The notes: generated by a model not told the origin, from the letters alone. 40,316 nucleotides of DNA from Roseomonas sp. CECT 9278 (GCF_918698155.1 NZ_CAKKLX010000043.1:1-40316), one strand, 5' to 3'. Positions 7,710 through 17,380 are shown, counted from the stretch's first letter. Translations and numbers: made by a program.

Positions 7710-9416
7710 TCAGCCGCCGGGCAGCCGCACCACGAAGCGCGCGCCGGCGACCTTGTCCTCCGCATCGCGCCGGTTCTCGGCCGAGATCGCCCCGCGCAGC
7801 CCCTCGACGATCTGCTTGCTGATGGACAGGCCGAGGCCGGAATGCTGGCCGAAGCGCTCGCCGCTCGGGCGTTCGGAATAGAAGCGCTCGAAGATGCTCT
7901 CGAGCTTCTGCTCCGGGATGCCGGGGCCCTCATCCTCGATCGCCACCTCGACCATGGTGCCGACGGCGCGCGCGCGCACCCAGACGGTCCCGCGCGCCGG
8001 GCTGAAGGACAGCGCATTGCCCAGCAGGTTGCGGAACACCTGCACGATGCGGCCTTCGACACCGCGCACCACCATCGGGCCCGGCGGGGCCTCCAGCATC
8101 ACCCTCGGGTCGTCCGGCGCGCGGGTGGCCTCGTGCAGGTCGGCCAGCGCCAGCAGGATGGGGGCGATGTCGACCGGCGCGGAGATGGTGCGCGAGAGCT
8201 CGGCATCGACGCGCGACGAATCGCTGATATCGCCGATCAGCCGGTCCATCCGCACCGCGTCGTCGGCGATGATGGCGAGCAGCCGGCTGCGGCTGTCCGG
8301 GTTCTCGACGCGCTTGAGGGTTTCCAGGGCGGACCGCACGCTGGTCAGCGGGTTGCGCAGTTCATGCGCGACATCGGCGGCGAAGCGTTCATTGGCATCG
8401 ATGCGCGCCCACAGCGCGCGCGCGGAATTCTGCAGGTCGCGCGCCAGCGTGCCGATCTCGTCGTTGCGCGCCAGCAGGCGTTCGGGGACGGATTGCTCGC
8501 GGCCCTCGCCCTCGCGGATGCGCTGGGTGGCGCGCGCCAGGTCGAGCATCGGCGTGGCGATGGTGCGCGCCAGGTAGAAGGACAGCATCACCGTCAGCAC
8601 CAGCGCGGTGCCGAACAGCAGCAGCACGGAGGCGCGGATCTGGAACAGGCGTTCATCGACCTCCCGCGCCTCGCGCGTGAGCAGCACGATGCCCACCGAC
8701 TGCCCGCCGCGCCGCGCCGGTTCGGCCACGCTGACCAGCAGCCGGCCATCGCCGGTGCGGCGGATATAGGGGCGCACGCCGCCTTCCAGCGCCAGGCGCA
8801 GTTCCTCCCGCCGGTCGGGGCCGAGGTCGGGCTGCCAGTCGAAGTCGGGCGCCTCGGGGCCGACATCCACCGCCACGCCATTGGTGCCGCCGCGCCCGCG
8901 CAGTCCGGAGGGCAGCACGCCCGCCAGCCGGTCATAGACGCCGGCGACGGTCGAGGTGAGCGCGCCGCGCGGTTCGGGCGGCGGCAGGGGTTCGGTGACC
9001 ACCGCGCCGCCGGGGCCTTCGCGCACGCGGCTATCGGCGACCATCAGGCCGGTCGTGTCGAACAGCCGCGCCTGGGTGTTGGGCGAAGGTTCCACCAGCC
9101 GGCGCAGCAGCGGGCGCGCGGCCTCCGGCACCAGGATGGCGCGGTCGCCTTCCAGGCGCACGGCGGCCTCGGCGATGCCGCCGGCGTAGATGCGCGCCTG
9201 GGTGCGGAGGGATTCGACCTCGGCGGCGAGCAGCCCGTTCTGGTACTGGTCGAGATACAGCAGCGAGGCCGCGAGCAGCGCCGGCGGCACGGCATTGACC
9301 AGCAGGATGCGGCGCAGCAGCGGCGAGAAGCGGCGGCGCGGCGGGCGCGGCGCGGTGGCCTGCGACGCGCTGGCAGCCCGGCCCTGCACGCGCGTGGCGG
9401 CGCCGTCGTCAGGCAT
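7710..9416 (-). CDS. chvG: Sensor histidine kinase of the ChvG/ExoS type
   Basis: This 568-residue membrane kinase would sense acid or envelope stress and phosphorylate ChvI. A basic N-terminus leads to a membrane segment (ILLVNAVPPALLAASLLYL). A periplasmic sensory region of about 220 residues follows, then a second membrane segment (ASVLLLFGTALVLTVMLSFY), a HAMP region and the dimerisation domain with the phospho-acceptor His (FAADVAHELRNPLTS). The ATPase domain shows the N box (FRNLLGNALSFSP), G1 (EDEGPGIP), F (IFERFY) and G2 (GLGLSISKQIV) motifs. It lies 30 nt after chvI on the same strand. In rhizobia this pair controls exopolysaccharide, acid response and carbon metabolism; that role here is inferred from family. 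Confidence 0.92.
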   Translation of the reverse strand: MPDDGAATRVQGRAASASQATAPRPPRRRFSPLLRRILLVNAVPPALLAASLLYLDQYQNGLLAAEVESLRTQARIYAGGIAEAAVRLEGDRAILVPEAARPLLRRLVEPSPNTQARLFDTTGLMVADSRVREGPGGAVVTEPLPPPEPRGALTSTVAGVYDRLAGVLPSGLRGRGGTNGVAVDVGPEAPDFDWQPDLGPDRREELRLALEGGVRPYIRRTGDGRLLVSVAEPARRGGQSVGIVLLTREAREVDERLFQIRASVLLLFGTALVLTVMLSFYLARTIATPMLDLARATQRIREGEGREQSVPERLLARNDEIGTLARDLQNSARALWARIDANERFAADVAHELRNPLTSVRSALETLKRVENPDSRSRLLAIIADDAVRMDRLIGDISDSSRVDAELSRTISAPVDIAPILLALADLHEATRAPDDPRVMLEAPPGPMVVRGVEGRIVQVFRNLLGNALSFSPARGTVWVRARAVGTMVEVAIEDEGPGIPEQKLESIFERFYSERPSGERFGQHSGLGLSISKQIVEGLRGAISAENRRDAEDKVAGARFVVRLPGG

Positions 9417-9446
9417 CGGTGCGGGCCGGCGGCGCGGTCATGCGCC

Positions 9447-10148
9447 TCACGCTTCCTTGTAGCGGTAGCCGATGCCGTAGAGCGTCTCGATCTGGTCGAA
9501 TTCGCCATCCACCTGGCGAAACTTCTTGCGGATGCGCTTCACGTGGCTGTCGATGGTGCGGTCGTCGACGTAGATGTTTTCGCCATAGGCGGCATCGATC
9601 AGCTGGTCGCGGTTCTTGACCATGCCGGGGCGCACGGCCAGCGCCTTGACCAGCAGGAATTCGGTGACCGTGAGCTGCACCTGGCCGCCCTTCCAGACGC
9701 AGGTGTGCTTCGTTTCGTCCAGTACCAGGTCGCCGCGGGCGATGACACCGCCGGGCGGCGCGCCGGAGCCTTCCGCGCGCGATGCCTCGTTGCGGCGCAG
9801 CAGCGCGCGGATGCGTTCCAGCAGCAGGCGCTGGCTGAACGGCTTGGTGATGTAGTCGTCGGCGCCGAGGCGCAGGCCCATGAGCTCGTCGACTTCCTCG
9901 TCCTTCGACGTCAGGAACACGACCGGCATGTTCGACCGCTGGCGCAGGCGCTGCAGCAGCTCCATGCCATCCATGCGCGGCATCTTGATGTCGAGCACCG
10001 CGAGGTCAGCGGGCTTGGCCATCAGCCCCTGCAGCGCGCTCTCGCCATCGGTGAAGGTGCGCACGGTGTAGCCTTCCTGCTCCAGCGTCATCTGCACGCT
10101 GGTCAGGATGTTGCGGTCGTCATCCACGAGGGCGATGGTCTGGGCCAT
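9447..10148 (-). CDS. chvI: Two-component response regulator ChvI (OmpR/PhoB family)
   Basis: This 233-residue regulator has a receiver domain with acidic residues in LVDDD, the phospho-acceptor Asp in [12 protein letters not shown] and the conserved Lys in TKPF. A winged-helix DNA-binding domain with a [18 protein letters not shown] recognition region follows. It ends in [10 protein letters not shown], typical of ChvI. The ATG at 10148 has AGGA upstream; the longer open frame is antisense to the HugZ-like gene. The order chvI-chvG with pckA close by on the other strand is a conserved alphaproteobacterial arrangement. Here a HugZ-like gene lies between chvI and pckA, and hprK and PTS genes do not follow chvG. 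Confidence 0.94.
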   Translation of the reverse strand: MAQTIALVDDDRNILTSVQMTLEQEGYTVRTFTDGESALQGLMAKPADLAVLDIKMPRMDGMELLQRLRQRSNMPVVFLTSKDEEVDELMGLRLGADDYITKPFSQRLLLERIRALLRRNEASRAEGSGAPPGGVIARGDLVLDETKHTCVWKGGQVQLTVTEFLLVKALAVRPGMVKNRDQLIDAAYGENIYVDDRTIDSHVKRIRKKFRQVDGEFDQIETLYGIGYRYKEA

Positions 10149-10251
10149 TGATCCTGTTCCGGGGCGGGGCGCGCCCGCCAAGAGTTGCGCGGCGCGGGGA
10201 GCGGCGCCAGTTTCGCGGCCGATTGTGGCACGAGACGGGCCGGAGGGTGAC
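10149..10251. promoter_or_regulatory. Divergent intergenic region chvI / hugZ-like
   Basis: This 103-bp gap separates two outward-reading genes, so it should hold both promoters. I could not pick out convincing -35/-10 boxes or a ChvI-box by eye. Confidence 0.4.
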
Positions 10252-11001
10252 ATGTCGTCCAAGCATGGGGCGTCGGAGCAGGGAATCCGCGAGGCACGCG
10301 CGCTGATCCGCGGCGCGGCCGCCGCCACGCTGGCCAGCGCGACCGGCGGGCAGCCCTTCGCCGCCCTGGTCACGCCGGCACCGGCACCGGACCTGTCGCC
10401 GCTGCTGCTGCTGTCGACGCTGTCGGAACACACGCGCCAGCTCGCGGCGGACCCGCGCTGTGCCTTGCTGTTCATCGGTGCGGCGGAGGGCCCGAATCCC
10501 CAGACCGCGCCGCGCGTGACGGTCACCGGGCTGGCGGAGCAGGTCCCGGAGGCTGAGGTCGCGGCGCTCAAGGCGCGCTGGCTGGCGCGCCACCCCTATG
10601 CGGCGATGTACGCCGATTTCGGCGATTTCAGCCTGTGGCGGGTGCGAATCGGCGCGGCGCTGCATGTCGGCGGCTTCGCCCGGGCCGAACGCATCAAGGC
10701 CGCCGAGCTTGCGCCCGACTCCGCCGCCGTGGCGGCCGTGCTGGCCGCCGAGCAGGACATCATCCAGCACGTCAACGACGACCACGCCGATGCCCTGCTG
10801 GCCATCGCCCAGGGGCTGCTGGGCGCAGGACCGGGCGATTGGCGGCTGGTGGCGGTGGATGTGGATGGCTGCGACCTGTCCGAAGGTAACCGGACGGTTC
10901 GGCTTGCTTTCTTAACTCCGGTAAGCGATGCGGAGGGCGTCCGCGCGGGTCTGATCCGCGCGGCACGGGAGGGACGGGCGCGGTCCGCGCCGCCCGGCTG
11001 A
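10252..11001 (+). CDS. HugZ-like pyridoxamine-phosphate-oxidase-fold protein with DUF2470
   Basis: This 249-residue protein has an N-terminal FMN-binding split-barrel (about residues 15-150; [20 protein letters not shown] is typical). A C-terminal DUF2470 domain carries the [10 protein letters not shown] signature near residue 170. Members include heme-degrading HugZ proteins and many uncharacterised flavin- or heme-binding proteins. The start at 10252 follows GGAGGGTGAC. It is divergent from chvI and 94 bp before pckA on the same strand. A heme-related oxidoreductase role is inferred from family only. Confidence 0.85.
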   Translation: MSSKHGASEQGIREARALIRGAAAATLASATGGQPFAALVTPAPAPDLSPLLLLSTLSEHTRQLAADPRCALLFIGAAEGPNPQTAPRVTVTGLAEQVPEAEVAALKARWLARHPYAAMYADFGDFSLWRVRIGAALHVGGFARAERIKAAELAPDSAAVAAVLAAEQDIIQHVNDDHADALLAIAQGLLGAGPGDWRLVAVDVDGCDLSEGNRTVRLAFLTPVSDAEGVRAGLIRAAREGRARSAPPG

Positions 11002-11095
11002 AACGCGGCAGGCTTCGCCGCAATTCCGCCGCGGCCATTGCGGACACGCTGCGGTCACCGAACTGCAACGCGACGTCCAGGAGAGTGGGTCAACA

Positions 11096-12691
11096 ATGTC
11101 TTCCCCCGAGTCTGCGCTCGCCGGCACCGGCGTGGCCGCGCGCGGCGATGTCCATGCGAACCTTGCCGCCCCTGCCCTGGTGCAGCAGGCGCTGCGCCGC
11201 GGGGAGGGCCGGCTGTCCGCCGATGGCGCCTTCATCGCCGTGACCGGCGCGCATACCGGGCGGTCCGTGCAGGACAAGTTCGTGGTGGACGAGCCCGAGA
11301 CGCGCGACGCGGTGTGGTGGGGCAAGGTCAACCAGCCGCTGCCGCAGGAGAAGTTCACCGCGCTGGCCGCCAAGGTGCGCGCCTATCTGTCGCAGAAGCC
11401 CGAGCTGTTCACCCAGGACCTGCATGCCGGCGCCGATCCCGCGCACCGCATCCGCGTGCGGCTGGTGACGCCCAGCGCCTGGCACGCGCTGTTCGCGCGC
11501 AACATGTTCATCCGCCCGGCGCGCGATTCGCTGGCCGGCTTCGCGCCCGACTGGACCATCATCCACGCCCCGGACTTCGAGGCCGACCCGGCCACCGATG
11601 GCTGCCGCAGCGGCACGGTGATCGCGCTGTCGCTCGCCACGCGCACCATCCTGATCGCCGGCACGTCCTATGCCGGCGAGATCAAGAAAAGCATCTTCAC
11701 GGTGATGAACTGGCTGCTGCCCGACCGCGGCGTGCTGCCGATGCATTGCAGCGCGAATGTGGGTGCGAAGGGTGATGTCGCGCTGTTCTTCGGCCTGTCG
11801 GGCACCGGCAAGACCACGCTGAGCAGCGACCCCGAGCGCGCGCTGATCGGCGATGACGAACACGGCTGGTCGGATGCCGGCGTCTTCAACTTCGAAGGCG
11901 GCTGCTACGCCAAGGTCATCCGCCTGTCGCGCGAGGCCGAGCCGCAGATCTGGGACGCCTCCCACCGCTTCGGTTCGGTGCTCGAGAATGTGGTGGCGGA
12001 TGCCGACGGGAAGCTCGACCTCGATGACGGGTCGCTGACCGAGAACACCCGGTCCTGCTACCCGATCGACTACATCCCGAACGTGGTGTCGTCGGGTACC
12101 GCCGGCCTGCCCAAGAACGTGGTGATGCTGACCGCCGATGCCTTCGGCGTGCTGCCGCCGATCAGCAAGCTGTCGGCCGCGCAGGCGATGTACCATTTCC
12201 TGTCGGGCTATACGGCGCGCGTCGCGGGCACCGAGAAGGGCCTGGGGAAGGAACCGCAGGCGACCTTCTCCACCTGCTTCGGCGCGCCCTTCCTGCCGCG
12301 GCATCCCGAGGTCTATGGGCGGATGCTGTCGGACCTGATCTCGAAGCACGGTGCCGATTGCTGGCTGGTCAATACCGGCTGGACGGGTGGCGCCTATGGC
12401 ACCGGCAACCGTATGTCGATCCAGGTGACGCGCGCGCTGCTGCGCGCCGCGCTGGACGGTTCGCTGGCGCAGGCGGAATTCGCGCCCGACCCGTTCTTCG
12501 GGCTGATGATGCCGCGCGCGGTGCCGGGCATCCCGGCGAATGTGCTGAACCCGCGCGAGGGCTGGGCGGACAAGGCGGCCTATGACCGCACGGCGCAGAA
12601 CCTGGTCGGGCTGTTCGAGAAGAACTTCCAGGGCTTCTCGGGTGGTGTCAGCGAGGACGTGCTGGCGGCAGCGATCCGCGCCGCCGCCTGA
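11096..12691 (+). CDS. pckA: Phosphoenolpyruvate carboxykinase (ATP)
   Basis: This 531-residue cytosolic enzyme converts oxaloacetate and ATP to phosphoenolpyruvate, CO2 and ADP, the entry step of gluconeogenesis from C4 acids. Motifs are complete: the phosphate loop [14 protein letters not shown], the metal-binding [17 protein letters not shown], the active-site His of [10 protein letters not shown], and [10 protein letters not shown]. Length is typical for the ATP-dependent family. AGGAG lies about 11 nt before the ATG at 11096. Nearness to chvI/chvG matches the rhizobial arrangement, where this pair affects carbon use. A stem-loop follows the stop. Confidence 0.97.
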   Translation: MSSPESALAGTGVAARGDVHANLAAPALVQQALRRGEGRLSADGAFIAVTGAHTGRSVQDKFVVDEPETRDAVWWGKVNQPLPQEKFTALAAKVRAYLSQKPELFTQDLHAGADPAHRIRVRLVTPSAWHALFARNMFIRPARDSLAGFAPDWTIIHAPDFEADPATDGCRSGTVIALSLATRTILIAGTSYAGEIKKSIFTVMNWLLPDRGVLPMHCSANVGAKGDVALFFGLSGTGKTTLSSDPERALIGDDEHGWSDAGVFNFEGGCYAKVIRLSREAEPQIWDASHRFGSVLENVVADADGKLDLDDGSLTENTRSCYPIDYIPNVVSSGTAGLPKNVVMLTADAFGVLPPISKLSAAQAMYHFLSGYTARVAGTEKGLGKEPQATFSTCFGAPFLPRHPEVYGRMLSDLISKHGADCWLVNTGWTGGAYGTGNRMSIQVTRALLRAALDGSLAQAEFAPDPFFGLMMPRAVPGIPANVLNPREGWADKAAYDRTAQNLVGLFEKNFQGFSGGVSEDVLAAAIRAAA

Positions 12692-12698
12692 GAACAGC

Positions 12699-12728
12699 GC
12701 CGCGCCGGCGCCTCGGCGCGGGCGCGGC
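12699..12728. terminator. Stem-loop between convergent pckA and epoxide-hydrolase-like gene
   Basis: GCCGCGCC (12699-12706) pairs perfectly with GGCGCGGC (12721-12728), and the 14 nt between can pair further. It lies 8 nt after the pckA stop and about 60 nt from the convergent gene's stop, so it could end transcription both ways. There is no T-run. Confidence 0.5.
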
Positions 12729-12786
12729 CGAAACGGCTGTGGCGCGGGCTGCGCCGTGCGGCCCACCCCGCCAGCCGATGCGTGCG

Positions 12787-13899
12787 TCAGTCGCGCAGGA
12801 AGTCCAGCAGCAGTGCGACGGTCTCCGCCGGGCGCTCCTGCTGGACCCAGTGGCCGGCGCCCGGCACCAGGTGCGTGCCGCGCCAATCGGTCGTCGCCTC
12901 GCCTGCCATCTTCGCCAGCGCACCCGGCGCCTGTTGCACGCCCCAGTCGCGCGCGCCGCCGATGAAGGTGGCCGGCACCTCGATCCGCGCGCCGGCGAAG
13001 GCCTCCATCTCGGCATTCGTGCCGGTGAAGCGCGTGCGGTACCAGTTCAGCCCGCCCTGGAATCCGGTGCGCCCGTATTCCATGGCGTAGACCGCGAGCT
13101 CCGCCTCGGTCAGCCAGGTGCAGGCGGCGACCTGGTCGGGCGTGGGCATCTCATGTGCCACGGTCTGCGGCATCGTCTCGGCCAGATCCATCACGTAGTA
13201 GGTTGGCAGCTTCGCCAGTTCGCTGGCTGTCCAGCCGGCCAGCGGATGCACGTCGTTGCCCGCCCAGTCGCCGGACTTGTGGTGGTAGTAGGCGCGGATG
13301 AAGGCGGCCAGGCCGGCCGGCGCGGCCATGATGTCGCCATTGGCCGGGCGCGTCGCGTAGTACCAGTGGTAGTGCTTGCGCGGCCGCGGCAGCGCGGCCA
13401 GGTCCTGCGCGATGTCCCGTGCGGGCGCGCGCTCCGATGAACCCAGCGCCGGCGGCCCGGCGAAGGGTGCGCTCATCAGCGCAACCCTGCGGAACACGTC
13501 CGGCCGCACCAGCGCGCAATGCGCCGCGACGGGCGATCCGAAATCATGGCCGATCACCGCATGCACCTTCGCGATGCCCAGCGCCTTCAGCAGCGAGAGC
13601 TGGTCGCGGATCAGCGTGAACAGCGAGAAATCCCGCAGGTCGGTGTCATAGGCATCCGACCAGCCCGTGGTGCGGCCATAGCCGCGCTGGTCGGGCGCGA
13701 TCACATGGTACCCGGCCTCGGCCAGCGGCAGCATCACGCGCCGCCAGGAATAGGCGAGCTCCGGGAAGCCGTGCAGCAGCAGCAGCACGGGCCGACCGGC
13801 CTCGCCGGCTTCCAGCAGGTGCATGGTCAGGCCGTTGATGCCCTCGATGCGGCGGCTGCGGATGCCCGCGGGCAGGGTGGGGTGGGTCAGGGCGTCCAT
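12787..13899 (-). CDS. Alpha/beta hydrolase, epoxide-hydrolase-like
   Basis: This 370-residue alpha/beta-hydrolase has the oxyanion motif HGFPE near residue 44. The nucleophile elbow GHDFGS has Asp rather than Ser, as in epoxide hydrolases and haloalkane dehalogenases. A cap domain contains HYHWYYATRP. A candidate acid lies in GGARDWG, and the catalytic His in GAGHWVQQE. HGFPE with an Asp nucleophile favours an epoxide hydrolase over a lipase; a fluoroacetate or haloalkane dehalogenase is possible. The ATG at 13899 follows AAAGGACC. Array B begins 16 nt upstream of the start, so any transcript starting beyond the array carries it in the leader. Confidence 0.88.
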   Translation of the reverse strand: MDALTHPTLPAGIRSRRIEGINGLTMHLLEAGEAGRPVLLLLHGFPELAYSWRRVMLPLAEAGYHVIAPDQRGYGRTTGWSDAYDTDLRDFSLFTLIRDQLSLLKALGIAKVHAVIGHDFGSPVAAHCALVRPDVFRRVALMSAPFAGPPALGSSERAPARDIAQDLAALPRPRKHYHWYYATRPANGDIMAAPAGLAAFIRAYYHHKSGDWAGNDVHPLAGWTASELAKLPTYYVMDLAETMPQTVAHEMPTPDQVAACTWLTEAELAVYAMEYGRTGFQGGLNWYRTRFTGTNAEMEAFAGARIEVPATFIGGARDWGVQQAPGALAKMAGEATTDWRGTHLVPGAGHWVQQERPAETVALLLDFLRD

Positions 13900-13914
13900 G
13901 GCGGTCCTTTGGGT

Positions 13915-14096
13915 CGTGCCGGCAGGCACGCGATGCGATTCGTGCCGGCAGGCACGCGATACGATTCGTGCCGGCAGGCACGCGGGGCGATTCGTACCGG
14001 CAGGCACGCGATACGATTCGTGCCGGCAGGCACGGGGGGCGACTCGTGCCGACGGGCACGCGATGCGATCGGCGCCATCCGGCACGCGAATGGCAC
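13915..14096. repeat. Tandem array B: 26-bp units with hairpin core
   Basis: Seven 26-bp units start at 13915, 13941, 13967, 13993, 14019, 14045 and 14071. The core is CGTGCC-GGCA-GGCACG, a 6-bp stem with a 4-nt loop. Unit 6 changes the loop (GACG) but keeps the stem, unit 4 has one stem mismatch and unit 7 is degraded. The array fills most of the divergent gap between the epoxide-hydrolase-like gene (start 13899) and the nucleotide-sugar dehydratase gene (start 14196). Confidence 0.95.
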
Positions 14097-14195
14097 CCGG
14101 ATCAAGCCACCGGACGATCACGCCACACCGGCGCGCCGCCGCCGCGGCTCCGATCCGCGATTCCGCCCGCCCCGAACGTGGTCTATAGCCCCTGC

Positions 14196-16136
14196 ATGGC
14201 CCGCGGCCCCTCCCATCGCGTCGTGCTGAACCTGGCGCTCGACAGCCTGCTGGCGATGGCCGCCCTGCCGGCCGCGGTCTGGGCCGCTGCGCCGGGCGCC
14301 TGGCCACCCGGCGGGTGGTGGGTGGCCGCGCTGCCCGGTGCGGTGCTGGCGCTGGCCGCGGCCGGCGCGCCGCTGCGCCTGCCGCTGCAATACTGGCGCT
14401 TCGCCGGGCTGCGCGACCTGCTGGCAGTGGCCGGCGCGGCCGTGCTCGCGGCGGCGCTGTTCACGGCCGGGCTGCACCTGCTGGGCGCCTGGCGGCCACC
14501 CAACCCGGCCTTCCCGGTGCTGCACGCGGCGGCGCTGGCCGTCCTGCTGGTGGGCGGGCGCGTCGCCGCACTGGTCCAGGCCGCCCGCCATGCAAGCGAT
14601 ACAGCGCCCGACGCGCAGAACGTCCTGCTGGTCGGCGCGGCCGAGGGCACCGATGTGTTCCTGCGCGCGCTGGCGCATGACCGGCGCGCACCCTACCGCG
14701 TGACGGGCATCCTCTCGCTGCGGGCGCGCCAGGCCGGGCGGCGGATGCAGGGCACGCCGATCCTCGGCACGGTCGAGGATACCGAGGCGGTGCTCGATGC
14801 ACTGCGCGGCGAAGGACGGCTGCCCTCCGTCATCGTGCTCGCCTCCGGGCTGTCGGGCCCGGCGCTGGAGGGCGTGCTGGACGCCGCCGACCGCCATGGC
14901 GTGCCGGTCCGCCGCGCGCCGGCGCCGACCACCCTGGCCCCGGCCGGCGAGGAGACGCAGCGCGTCGAACTGCGCCCTGTCTCGATCGAGGACCTGCTCG
15001 ACCGCCCGCAGGTGCCGCTCGACCGCGAGGGCATGGCGCGGCTGGTGCAGGGCCGGCGCGTGCTGGTCACCGGCGCGGGCGGCACGATCGGCGGCGAATT
15101 GGCACGCCAGGTGGCGGCGCTGGGGCCGGCCAGCCTGACGCTGCTCGATCACGGCGAATACGTGCTGTACGAGATCGACCTGGAACTGCGCGAGAAGCAC
15201 CCGCAGGTGCCGCGCCGCGCCGTGCTCGCGGATGTGCGCGACGAAGCCCGCATCCGCCGCCTGTTCGATGCGATCCGCCCCGAACTGGTGTTCCACGCCG
15301 CCGCGCTGAAGCATGTCCCGATGGTCGAGAACGACCCGCTGGAAGGGCTGCTGACGAACGCGCTGGGCACCCGCATCGTGGCCGATGCGGCGCGGGCGGT
15401 CGGCACCACGGCGATGGTGTTCATCTCGACGGACAAGGCGGTGAACCCGACCAGCGTGATGGGCGCGTCGAAGCGGCTCGCTGAAATGTACTGCCAGGCC
15501 TTCGATGTCGATGCCCGCGCCGCCCGCGCGGCCGACCCGCGCGCGCCGCGCGAGGGCATGCGCTGCATCACCGTGCGCTTCGGCAATGTGCTCGGCAGCA
15601 CCGGGTCCGTGGTGCCGCTGTTTCGCCGCCAGCTGGAACGCGGCGGGCCGCTCACGGTCACGCATCCCGACATGCGGCGGTATTTCATGACGGTGCGGGA
15701 GGCTGTCGGCCTCGTCCTCCAGGCCAGCGTGGTCGGCACCACCGACCCCGAGAACATGCCCCCCGAACTGGCCGAGGGCGGCATCTTCGTGCTCGACATG
15801 GGCGATGCGGTGAAGATCGTGGACCTGGCGCGGCGGATGATCCGGCTGGCCGGGCTGCGCCCCGACCAGGATGTCGAGATCCGCTTCACCGGCCTGCGCC
15901 CCGGCGAGAAGCTGTTCGAGGAATTGTTCCACGGCAAGGAGGCCCCGCGCCCCACCGCCTATCCCGGCCTGCTGGTCGCGACGCCGCGCACCGCCGACGC
16001 GGCACTGGTGGGTCGCGCCATCGACGAGATCGCCGCGGCGGCACGCAGCGGGAACCCTCGCGCAGCACTGGCGCAGCTCGGCCGGCTGGTCCCGGAATTC
16101 GAGCACGCGCCGGAGGGCACCGTGGCCACGCGGTGA
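14196..16136 (+). CDS. Nucleoside-diphosphate sugar 4,6-dehydratase/epimerase (FlaA1/CapD/WbpM family)
   Basis: This 646-residue protein has four N-terminal membrane segments (about residues 10-130). A Rossmann domain (QNVLLVGAAEGTDVFL) comes next, then the extended-SDR catalytic domain with VLVTGAGGTIGGELARQ, HAAALKHVPMVENDP and STDKAVNPTSVMGASKR. In these long membrane dehydratases Met replaces the usual Tyr before the catalytic Lys, as seen here. The C-terminal FTGLRPGEKLFEEL is typical. The expected reaction is oxidation and dehydration of a UDP-HexNAc to a 4-keto-6-deoxy sugar for surface glycan. The aminotransferase 92 nt downstream fits the next step. The longer upstream frame crosses array B and is not likely coding. 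No clear ribosome binding site is visible. Confidence 0.93.
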   Translation: MARGPSHRVVLNLALDSLLAMAALPAAVWAAAPGAWPPGGWWVAALPGAVLALAAAGAPLRLPLQYWRFAGLRDLLAVAGAAVLAAALFTAGLHLLGAWRPPNPAFPVLHAAALAVLLVGGRVAALVQAARHASDTAPDAQNVLLVGAAEGTDVFLRALAHDRRAPYRVTGILSLRARQAGRRMQGTPILGTVEDTEAVLDALRGEGRLPSVIVLASGLSGPALEGVLDAADRHGVPVRRAPAPTTLAPAGEETQRVELRPVSIEDLLDRPQVPLDREGMARLVQGRRVLVTGAGGTIGGELARQVAALGPASLTLLDHGEYVLYEIDLELREKHPQVPRRAVLADVRDEARIRRLFDAIRPELVFHAAALKHVPMVENDPLEGLLTNALGTRIVADAARAVGTTAMVFISTDKAVNPTSVMGASKRLAEMYCQAFDVDARAARAADPRAPREGMRCITVRFGNVLGSTGSVVPLFRRQLERGGPLTVTHPDMRRYFMTVREAVGLVLQASVVGTTDPENMPPELAEGGIFVLDMGDAVKIVDLARRMIRLAGLRPDQDVEIRFTGLRPGEKLFEELFHGKEAPRPTAYPGLLVATPRTADAALVGRAIDEIAAAARSGNPRAALAQLGRLVPEFEHAPEGTVATR

Positions 16137-16228
16137 CCCGCGCGTTTCAGACACGACACCACCCGTGATTTCGCGCGACGCGGCGACCGGGTCTATGACG
16201 CAGGCCCGTGTAGCGTGAGGCCATCACC

Positions 16229-17380
16229 ATGACCGCCCCGATCGCCCTGTTCGACGTGAAGGCGCAGCAGGCGCTGATCCGCCCCGAGCTGGATCGCCGC
16301 ATCGCCGCCGTGCTCGATTCCGGCCGCTTCATCAACGGGCCCGAGGTGGCGGAGCTGGAAGGCATGCTCGCGCGCTTCGCCGGCTGCGCGCATGCGGTCG
16401 GCGTGTCCTCCGGCACCGACGCGCTGCAGATCGCGATGATGGCCGAGGGCGTGGGCCCGGGCCACGCCGTCTTCCTGCCCGCCTTCACCTATACCGCCAC
16501 CGCCGAGGTGCCGCTGGTGCTGGGCGCCACGCCGGTCTTCGTGGATGTGCAGGCCGAGACCTTCAACATCGACATCGCCGACCTCGAGCGCCGCATCGCG
16601 CTGGTGCGGCGCGAGGGCCGGCTGCGCCCGCGCGCGGTGGTCGGCGTGGACCTGTTCGGGCTGCCGGCCGATTGGCGCGCGATCGAGGCCATCTGCGCGG
16701 CCGAGCAGATGTTCGCCCTGGACGATGCGGCGCAGGCCTTCGGCGCATCGCTGCACGGCCAGCGCCTGGGCCGCTGGGGCCATGCCGCGGCGCTGTCCTT
16801 CTATCCGACCAAGACGCTCGGCGCTTACGGCGATGCCGGCGCGCTGCTGACCGACGATGCCGACCGCGCCGAGCTGTACCGGATGCTGCGCACCCATGGC
16901 GAAGGCAAGACGCGCTACGAGGTCGAGCGCACCGGCATGAACGGCCGGATCGACACGCTGCAGGCCACCATCCTGTGCGCCAAGCTGACGCTGTTCGACA
17001 CCGAGCTCGCGCAGCGCCGGCGGATCGGCGCCGCCTATGACGCGGCGCTGGCCGGCAGCGTCGGCGTGCAGGTCGCGCCCGAGGGCGCCGAGAATGCCTG
17101 CGGGCTCTATACCATCCGCCTGCCCGACGCCGCGGCGCGCGCCCGGGTCCAGGCGGCGCTGGGCGCGGCCGGGATCGGCAGCGGCATCTACTACCCGAAG
17201 CCCCTGCATCACCAGCCGGCCTATGCCGCCGCCCATGCGGGGTCGATCGGCGGCAACGGCCCGCCCCCGCTGCCGGTCAGCGAGGCGCTGGCGGGCCAGG
17301 TGCTGTCGCTGCCGATGCACCCCTACATGAGCGAGGACGACGCCCGCCGGGCCGCCGGGGTGGTTCTCACCAACCTGTAA
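16229..17380 (+). CDS. DegT/DnrJ/EryC1/StrS PLP-dependent sugar aminotransferase
   Basis: This 383-residue enzyme would transfer an amino group, usually from glutamate, to a keto-sugar nucleotide. It shows GVSSGTDALQIAMMA for cofactor phosphate contacts, PAFTYTATAEVPLVLGATPVF, the Asp of ALDDAAQAFGA, and the Schiff-base Lys in SFYPTKTLGAYGDAGA. GMNGRIDTLQATIL and YYPKPLHHQPAY are family-typical. GTGAGG lies upstream of the ATG. It follows the 4,6-dehydratase gene and would act on its 4-keto product, as in bacillosamine or QuiNAc4N-type pathways. No N-acetyltransferase or glycosyltransferase follows, so the final sugar is unknown. Confidence 0.94.
   Translation: MTAPIALFDVKAQQALIRPELDRRIAAVLDSGRFINGPEVAELEGMLARFAGCAHAVGVSSGTDALQIAMMAEGVGPGHAVFLPAFTYTATAEVPLVLGATPVFVDVQAETFNIDIADLERRIALVRREGRLRPRAVVGVDLFGLPADWRAIEAICAAEQMFALDDAAQAFGASLHGQRLGRWGHAAALSFYPTKTLGAYGDAGALLTDDADRAELYRMLRTHGEGKTRYEVERTGMNGRIDTLQATILCAKLTLFDTELAQRRRIGAAYDAALAGSVGVQVAPEGAENACGLYTIRLPDAAARARVQAALGAAGIGSGIYYPKPLHHQPAYAAAHAGSIGGNGPPPLPVSEALAGQVLSLPMHPYMSEDDARRAAGVVLTNL

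Noticed and set aside
7842..10151. 769-residue plus-strand frame
   Set aside because: It is fully antisense to chvG and chvI, which carry complete kinase and regulator motifs.
4461..14096. CRISPR arrays at 4461-4622 and 13915-14096
   Set aside because: Units are head-to-tail with no unique spacers, and no cas genes lie nearby.
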